DNA of 37,093 nucleotides from Planctomycetota bacterium (lineage in GTDB: Bacteria > Planctomycetota > UBA1135 > GCA-002686595), in NCBI GenBank assembly GCA_002686595.1, contig NYXZ01000009.1, positions 26,534-63,626 of the forward strand, given 5' to 3'. Numbering within the stretch: position 1 is the first letter of the stretch; every line of letters starts with the position of its first letter. Under the pieces are notes generated by a model that saw nothing but the letters and a program-made list of their open reading frames with translations, was not told where the DNA came from and did not search any database. Shown piece by piece: positions 32,801 through 37,093 of the stretch. The position numbers and the translations under genes were made by a program.

Positions 32801-35349
32801 GCGCCATCGCAAGTGTGATCCTGGCCTTGGCCCCGGCCCTCGCCGGCGATCATCCCGTGGAACTGGACGAGCACCGTCGGCCCGCCTTGCAGACCGCGGG
32901 GGCTTGTCTGATCCGCGGCGCCACCATTCACAGCGCCGTGGGGCCAGCAGTGGTCGGTGATGTCCTCGTCATCGATGGGGACATCGTCGCCGTTGGATCG
33001 GTTGCGCCCGAGCTGGTGCCGGCCGAGTTGATTGTGATCGAAGCAGAGGGGATGCACCTGGCGCCGGGAGTGGTTGACTGTCATTCCCACATCTCCATCG
33101 ACCGGGGTGTCAACGAGGGCACGGTTTCCATTTCCGCCGAGGTGACGATTGCCGATGTGGTCAATCCGGACCGCATCGCAATCTGGCGAGCCCTGGCCGG
33201 TGGCGTGACCACCATTCGCCAGTTGCACGGCTCCGCCAATGCCATCGGCGGGCGCGATGAAGTGCTGAAGCTGCGTTGGAACAGGACCGCGGACGAGTTG
33301 CGTTTTTCAGATGCGCCCCAGGGCATCAAGTTCGCTCTGGGGGAAAACCCCAAGCGCTCCAATTGGGGCGAGAAGGGCGTGCGATTCCCCGGGACGCGCA
33401 TGGGTGTCGAGGCCATCTACCAGCGAGCCTTCGAGCGGGCCCGCGAATACGACCGGACATGGCAGGAGTATCGCGCGGCCGAGGAACGTGGCGAAGATCA
33501 CGCGCCGCCGCGCCGTGATCTGCGCCTGGAGGTTTTGGTGGACATCCTAGAGGGCAGGGTCAAGGTGCATTCACACTGCTACCGCGCTGACGAGATTCTG
33601 ATGTTGATTCGTACCTCCCAGCAGTTCGGGTTTCAGATTGCGACCCTGCAGCATGTGCTGGAGGGCTACAAGGTGGCCTTTGAGATGGCCGAGGCCGGTG
33701 TCGGGGGCTCGACCTTTGGCGACTGGTGGTCCTACAAAATAGAGGCCTTTGATGCGATTCCCCAGAACGCAGCGCTGATGGAGGAAGCGGGCGTGTTGTC
33801 GTCACTGAACTCTGACTCCGCCGAAATGATGCGGCGCATGTACGGCGAAGCGGCCAAGTCCGTGCGCTACGCCGGCATGGACCCGGTGGCTGCCCTGCGC
33901 CTAGTGACGTTGAATCCGGCCCTACAGTTGGGCATTGGCGAACGCGTCGGTTCAATTGAAGTGGGCAAGGATGCAGACCTCGTGCTGTTGAGCGGAGACC
34001 CGCTTTCTTCGCTCTCGCGCGTAGAGTTGACGCTGGTGGACGGCCAGGTGGAGTTCGAGAGGCGGGATGCCTTTGGCTTCGATGAGGAGCCACTGTCAGT
34101 GAGCTCGCTTGAGGTCGATTCCTCGGTCCCGCCTGAAGCCCCGGCCGGCGCACAGCGTGTGGCACTCGTAGGTGGAACGGTGCATCCCATCGCTGCCCCG
34201 GACATCGAAGGCGGGACGGTTCTAATCCAAGGCGAGCACATCGTCGCAGTAGGCCGCGATGTGACCATTCCAGCAGGAGCGAAAATAGTGGACATGACCG
34301 GCCGCCACCTGTGGCCGGGCCTGGTGGCCCTCAACACGGGCCTCGGCCTGCGGGAGATCAGCGCCATCCAAGCCACCATGGACGATGCGGAAATCGGCGG
34401 GAATCAGCCGGATCTGCGGGTCTCGGCCTCGCTCAATGCCGACTCGGCTCACTTGGCTGTAACGCGACACAATGGTGTGACCCGGGCTCAGACAGCACCC
34501 CAGGGTGGCGGGCCCATGCGGGGGCAGTCGGCGGTGCTCGATCTTGCGGGGGACACTTGGGAGGAACTCATCACCCTTGATCGGGACATGTTGCACATCG
34601 CCTATCCCCGCACGGGCAACGATGGCGAGGATGCAGAGGAAGGCGCGGAAGTCGATGGCCTGAAGGAGCTGTTCGAGGATGCCCGGGAGTATGGCCGCCT
34701 CTTGGACGATGCGACTGCCGGGGTATCTCCACCGCCCTTTGATGCGCGGCTAGCCGCCCTTGTGCCCTATGCTCGGGGCGAGCGGACCGTGGCCCTGCAT
34801 GCCAACAACGCCCAGACGATCCTCTTCGCCCTTCGCTTCGCCGAGGATCAGGAACTCGCGGCGGTTATCTACGGGGCACGGGAAGGCTGGAAAGTCGTCG
34901 AAGCCCTAGCCGCCTCCGGGTTGCCGGTTGTCGTCGGTCCGATCCTCAGTTTGCCGAGCAGCCGCTTTGATCCCTTTGACGCTGCCTTCGCAAACCCCGC
35001 GGTGCTGCACCGGGCCGGCGTGCCTTTTGCCATCATGAGTGCCGATGCGGAGAACCCGCGCAACCTGGCCTTCCACGCCGCCATGGCCTGTGCCTTTGGC
35101 TTGCCGCGGGAGGAGGCCCTGCGTTCCATCACCCTCTACCCCGCGCGCATCCTGGGACTGGCGCACGAGATAGGCAGCCTGACGGTTGGGCGGCGGGCGG
35201 ATGTGGTGGTCACCGATGGCGATCTGCTGGAAACAGCCAGCCCCGTGACGAGCTTGTACATCGATGGCCGGGAGGTTGATCTGGCGAATCGTCAGACGCG
35301 CTTCTACGAGCGCTACCGTGGCCGATTAGGGCGCCTGCGGGGCCGTTGA
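32797..35349 (+). CDS. Secreted tandem amidohydrolase, first module active-type, second degenerate
   Basis: 850 residues, with signal peptide-like MSAIASVILALAPALAGD. Two amidohydrolase modules. The first (about 35-440) keeps the metal set: GVVDCHSHISID (His96, His98), VHSHCYRADE, LQHVLEG and LNSDSAE, and ends with LGIGERVGSIEVGKDADLVL, like imidazolonepropionase-type (COG1228) enzymes. The second (about 449-850) repeats the fold from RVALVGGTVHPIAAPDIEGG but has PGLVALNTGLGL where DxHxH is expected, so it should not bind metal there. Its end, LGLAHEIGSLTVGRRADVVV, is again typical. It starts inside the previous stop (ATGA), so the two proteins are made together. Likely a periplasmic hydrolase of cyclic amides or peptides; substrate unknown. 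Confidence 0.87.
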   Translation: MSAIASVILALAPALAGDHPVELDEHRRPALQTAGACLIRGATIHSAVGPAVVGDVLVIDGDIVAVGSVAPELVPAELIVIEAEGMHLAPGVVDCHSHISIDRGVNEGTVSISAEVTIADVVNPDRIAIWRALAGGVTTIRQLHGSANAIGGRDEVLKLRWNRTADELRFSDAPQGIKFALGENPKRSNWGEKGVRFPGTRMGVEAIYQRAFERAREYDRTWQEYRAAEERGEDHAPPRRDLRLEVLVDILEGRVKVHSHCYRADEILMLIRTSQQFGFQIATLQHVLEGYKVAFEMAEAGVGGSTFGDWWSYKIEAFDAIPQNAALMEEAGVLSSLNSDSAEMMRRMYGEAAKSVRYAGMDPVAALRLVTLNPALQLGIGERVGSIEVGKDADLVLLSGDPLSSLSRVELTLVDGQVEFERRDAFGFDEEPLSVSSLEVDSSVPPEAPAGAQRVALVGGTVHPIAAPDIEGGTVLIQGEHIVAVGRDVTIPAGAKIVDMTGRHLWPGLVALNTGLGLREISAIQATMDDAEIGGNQPDLRVSASLNADSAHLAVTRHNGVTRAQTAPQGGGPMRGQSAVLDLAGDTWEELITLDRDMLHIAYPRTGNDGEDAEEGAEVDGLKELFEDAREYGRLLDDATAGVSPPPFDARLAALVPYARGERTVALHANNAQTILFALRFAEDQELAAVIYGAREGWKVVEALAASGLPVVVGPILSLPSSRFDPFDAAFANPAVLHRAGVPFAIMSADAENPRNLAFHAAMACAFGLPREEALRSITLYPARILGLAHEIGSLTVGRRADVVVTDGDLLETASPVTSLYIDGREVDLANRQTRFYERYRGRLGRLRGR

Positions 35350-35523
35350 ACGGTTCCGAAACACGCATACGCACCTTTTCCAGGTCGCCCTACGACCCCC
35401 TGCCCATGCCGGGAGAGCGAGGTTGGCACTATTCTAAACAAATCGGGCATGACGGCTCGGAGGCCGGTGGCGCAGGGTGCGTCACGACGCTCCAAGGCCC
35501 CAATCCCGGAAAGGAATAATGCC

Positions 35524-36378
35524 ATGAAAGCCTCAATGATAATGACCTTGGATCCCGTGACCGTCGAGCCCGGGATGACCCTGGACGCAGCCATGGATGT
35601 CTTTGACGAACACCTCTTCCGTCACCTACCCGTGGCCCACGACGGCAAGTTGGTGGGGATGCTCTCCGACCGCGATGTGCGCCTGGCCACCGGTTGGCTG
35701 CCGGTGGAGCTGCGCCGCGAGAACGAGGACGAACAGGTGGCGCCCATGTATGTGCGGGAAGTGATGCACGCGCCCTGTGTGTTCGTGACTCCTGATACGC
35801 CGTGCTCCGAAGTTGTGGCCCAGATGCTGGAGCTCAAGATCGGCGCCGTGCCGGTGGCCGAGGACGGCGAGATTGTCGGCATGGTCACGGCCACCAACAT
35901 GATAGAGGCCTTCTGTGACTTGGTCCGTAGCGATGGGACGGCGGAGTTCGACCCGAAGCTTGAGGGCTACATGGCGCGCAAGGTCATCACCCTTTCGCGG
36001 GACGAGTTCCTGGAGGATGCCATCGATAAGTGCCACGACGAGCATATCCGCCACCTGCCCGTAGTCGACGGTGGCGAGGTGATTGGAATGGTCTCTGATC
36101 GCGACATCCGTCTGGCCATGGGGCGCGAGATCATTTCCGCGCACCGCGCCCAGGAGGCGGGCAACATGGCCGTGCACCGGACGCCGGTGGATGTATTCAT
36201 GTCACGCTGGGTTTCGACCATCAACCAAGACGAGACCCTCTCCGCCGCCGGCGAGGCGATGATTGAGAATCGTTTCAGCGCCTTGCCGGTGAGCCACGCC
36301 GGCCAGTTGGCTGGCATCATCACCCAAACGGATATCCTCGAGCACTTTGCCACGGTGCCAGCCCTGGCAGAAGCCTGA
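35524..36378 (+). CDS. Protein of four CBS domains
   Basis: 284 residues from ATG 35524, with GGAAAGGA as a good Shine-Dalgarno. Four CBS repeats form two Bateman modules: IMTLDPVTVEPGMTLDAAMD with HLPVAHDGKLVGMLSDRDVR; VMHAPCVFVTPDTPCSEVVA with GAVPVAEDGEIVGMVTATNM; YMARKVITLSRDEFLEDAID with HLPVVDGGEVIGMVSDRDIR; and FMSRWVSTINQDETLSAAGE with ALPVSHAGQLAGIITQTDIL. No other domain is present. CBS pairs bind adenine nucleotides and related ligands; a stand-alone protein may sense energy state and regulate a partner. No partner gene is adjacent. Confidence 0.92.
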   Translation: MKASMIMTLDPVTVEPGMTLDAAMDVFDEHLFRHLPVAHDGKLVGMLSDRDVRLATGWLPVELRRENEDEQVAPMYVREVMHAPCVFVTPDTPCSEVVAQMLELKIGAVPVAEDGEIVGMVTATNMIEAFCDLVRSDGTAEFDPKLEGYMARKVITLSRDEFLEDAIDKCHDEHIRHLPVVDGGEVIGMVSDRDIRLAMGREIISAHRAQEAGNMAVHRTPVDVFMSRWVSTINQDETLSAAGEAMIENRFSALPVSHAGQLAGIITQTDILEHFATVPALAEA

Positions 36379-36404
36379 CAGACTGAGGGCTGCTGCCGCA
36401 GCCG

Positions 36405-36579
36405 AGGAGCCCGATGAAAAACTCCCTACTACGGCTTCGCCATCGACGACGATGCGGCGTCAGGCTCGCCGCGCCGTGCGGAGCGGCCCCACAGGGCCGC
36501 TTCCGCCGTCTCGCCTTCGCCTTCCTTGCCTCGTCGCCGATGGCTTCGCCTCGCGACGGGACTTTATCAACGGACTCCT
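36405..36579. repeat. MITE-like inverted-repeat element, copy 2 (long form)
   Basis: 175 bases. The left end AGGAGCCCGATGAAAAACTC and the right end read from the other strand, AGGAGTCCGTTGATAAAGTC, agree at 18 of 23 terminal positions. The interior shares GCGGCGTCAGGCT and GATGGCTTCGCCTCGCGA with copy 1. It has about 50 extra bases near 36480-36530, which contain a perfect GCGGCCC-CACA-GGGCCGC hairpin (36483-36500). It lies 26 bases after the CBS-gene stop and codes for nothing. Confidence 0.65.
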
Positions 36580-36598
36580 AGAACTTGAGTCCTCCTGG

Positions 36599-36621
36599 CC
36601 CCGCCGATGAGTTCGGCGGGG
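36599..36621 (+). terminator. Terminator before the sigma factor gene
   Basis: CCCCGCCGA (36599-36607) and TCGGCGGGG (36613-36621) pair perfectly around a 5-base loop, followed by CTTCTCC. It likely ends transcription from the CBS gene, downstream of repeat copy 2. Confidence 0.65.
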
Positions 36622-36638
36622 CTTCTCCGTTGTTGTGG

Positions 36639-36644
36639 TAGGCT
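36639..36644 (+). promoter_or_regulatory. -10-like element before the sigma factor gene
   Basis: TAGGCT, 6 bases before ATG 36651; no -35 at the right distance, where the terminator stem lies. It fits the leaderless pattern. Confidence 0.3.
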
Positions 36645-36650
36645 GCGACC

Positions 36651-37093
36651 ATGGATGCCCAGGGGACTGAGCTGGAGTTGATGCGAGGAGTGGCCGTTGG
36701 CGATAGGGAAGCGGCCGAGGAACTGGCGCGCCGCTTGGGCCCGGGGCTCTATGCCAGCGCCCGGCGCTTGCTGGGCAATGAACAGGCGGCGGAGGATGTG
36801 TGCCAGGAGGCGCTGCTGGGGATTCTGCAATCCGCGGGGCGCTATGACGGTCGCGTTTCACTCAACGCCTGGGCCTTTGCCATTCTGCGCAACAAGGCCG
36901 TTGATGCCCTGCGCAGGGCTGGGCGCGAGCGCGTGCAGGCCATGGAGAATCCCGAGGCTCATCTATTCACAGCGGCGGGAGCCTGGCGCGATGGTGTGGA
37001 GTTCACTCCCTGGGATCGGGAAGCGGAGTTGCGGGCGGTAATCGAACTGTGCATGGCCGGACTCTCCGACACCCAGCGCGAGGTCCTCACTCT
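36651..37093 (+). CDS. ECF-type RNA polymerase sigma factor (3' end missing)
   Basis: 147 codons before the window ends, with no stop. Seen: sigma region 2 as LYASARRLLGNEQAAEDVCQ, EALLGILQSAGRYDGRVS, and LNAWAFAILRNKAVDALRRA. A linker follows, then the start of region 4 (MAGLSDTQREVLT), which binds the -35. This order and size match ECF (group 4) sigma factors, which direct transcription of stress, envelope or other specific regulons. A cognate anti-sigma factor, often downstream, would be outside the window. No Shine-Dalgarno is visible. Confidence 0.88.
   Translation, partial: MDAQGTELELMRGVAVGDREAAEELARRLGPGLYASARRLLGNEQAAEDVCQEALLGILQSAGRYDGRVSLNAWAFAILRNKAVDALRRAGRERVQAMENPEAHLFTAAGAWRDGVEFTPWDREAELRAVIELCMAGLSDTQREVLT

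Noticed and set aside
32059-33228. 389-codon minus-strand frame across the junction of the two amidohydrolase genes
   Set aside because: It is antisense to two well-supported coupled genes and has no family resemblance.
35422-35440. Possible sigma54 promoter (TTGGCAC) upstream of the CBS gene
   Set aside because: The -24-like half is present, but there is no GC at the -12 position (TAAA instead of TTGC).
36405-36579. Integron attC site
   Set aside because: The ends do not match the RYYYAAC and GTTRRRY core sites, and there is no integrase or cassette array nearby.

Overview
The window looks like a chromosomal segment from a high-GC, outer-membrane-bearing bacterium. It carries complex I subunits NuoM and NuoN, topoisomerase I, MutS, ATP-type PEP carboxykinase and several lipoproteins, including an LpoB-type cell-wall activator. 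GC-rich codons, a TIGR03087-like glycosyltransferase, secreted amidohydrolase pairs and a type II methionine aminopeptidase fit an environmental lineage such as Planctomycetota or a neighbouring phylum. No marker here settles the phylum, so this placement is a low-confidence inference. No rRNA, tRNA, CRISPR array, phage or complete IS was seen.

Layout. 1-2717 (+): the 3' part of nuoM and all of nuoN. 2750-7929 (-): SAM methyltransferase, glycosyltransferase and a DinG-like Fe-S helicase. Divergent from these is topA (8340-10688, +), followed by a leucine-dehydrogenase-like gene (10911-11975, +). Then come an atypical protein kinase (-), a 35-residue Cys-ended membrane peptide (-), a type II methionine aminopeptidase and a domain-inserted glycosyltransferase (+). 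mutS (-) converges on this pair with a 4-base overlap. 19260-21749 (+): a three-lipoprotein operon (COG3014-like, YcfL-like, LpoB-like). 22318-23538 (+): a membrane-anchored SGNH hydrolase. 24026-25555 (-): an unrecognised lipoprotein-like gene. 25789-30686 (+): sugar-nucleotide epimerase, pckA, a TPR protein, a radical SAM protein and a YIP1-family membrane protein. 30779-35349 (+): two translationally coupled amidohydrolase genes. 35524-36378 (+): a four-CBS protein. 36651-end (+): an ECF sigma factor cut by the window edge.

Themes. Housekeeping functions (respiration, DNA topology and repair, gluconeogenesis) are interspersed with envelope functions (glycosyltransferases, epimerase, SGNH esterase, LpoB cluster). 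Three modules look like catalytically dead members of enzyme families: the exonuclease-like N-terminus of the helicase, the whole first amidohydrolase, and the second half of the second amidohydrolase. Two short elements with matching inverted-repeat ends (23764-23888 and 36405-36579) look like copies of a MITE-like dispersed repeat. Several genes have a -10-like hexamer 6-9 bases before the start codon and no Shine-Dalgarno sequence, which suggests leaderless transcripts are common in this organism.
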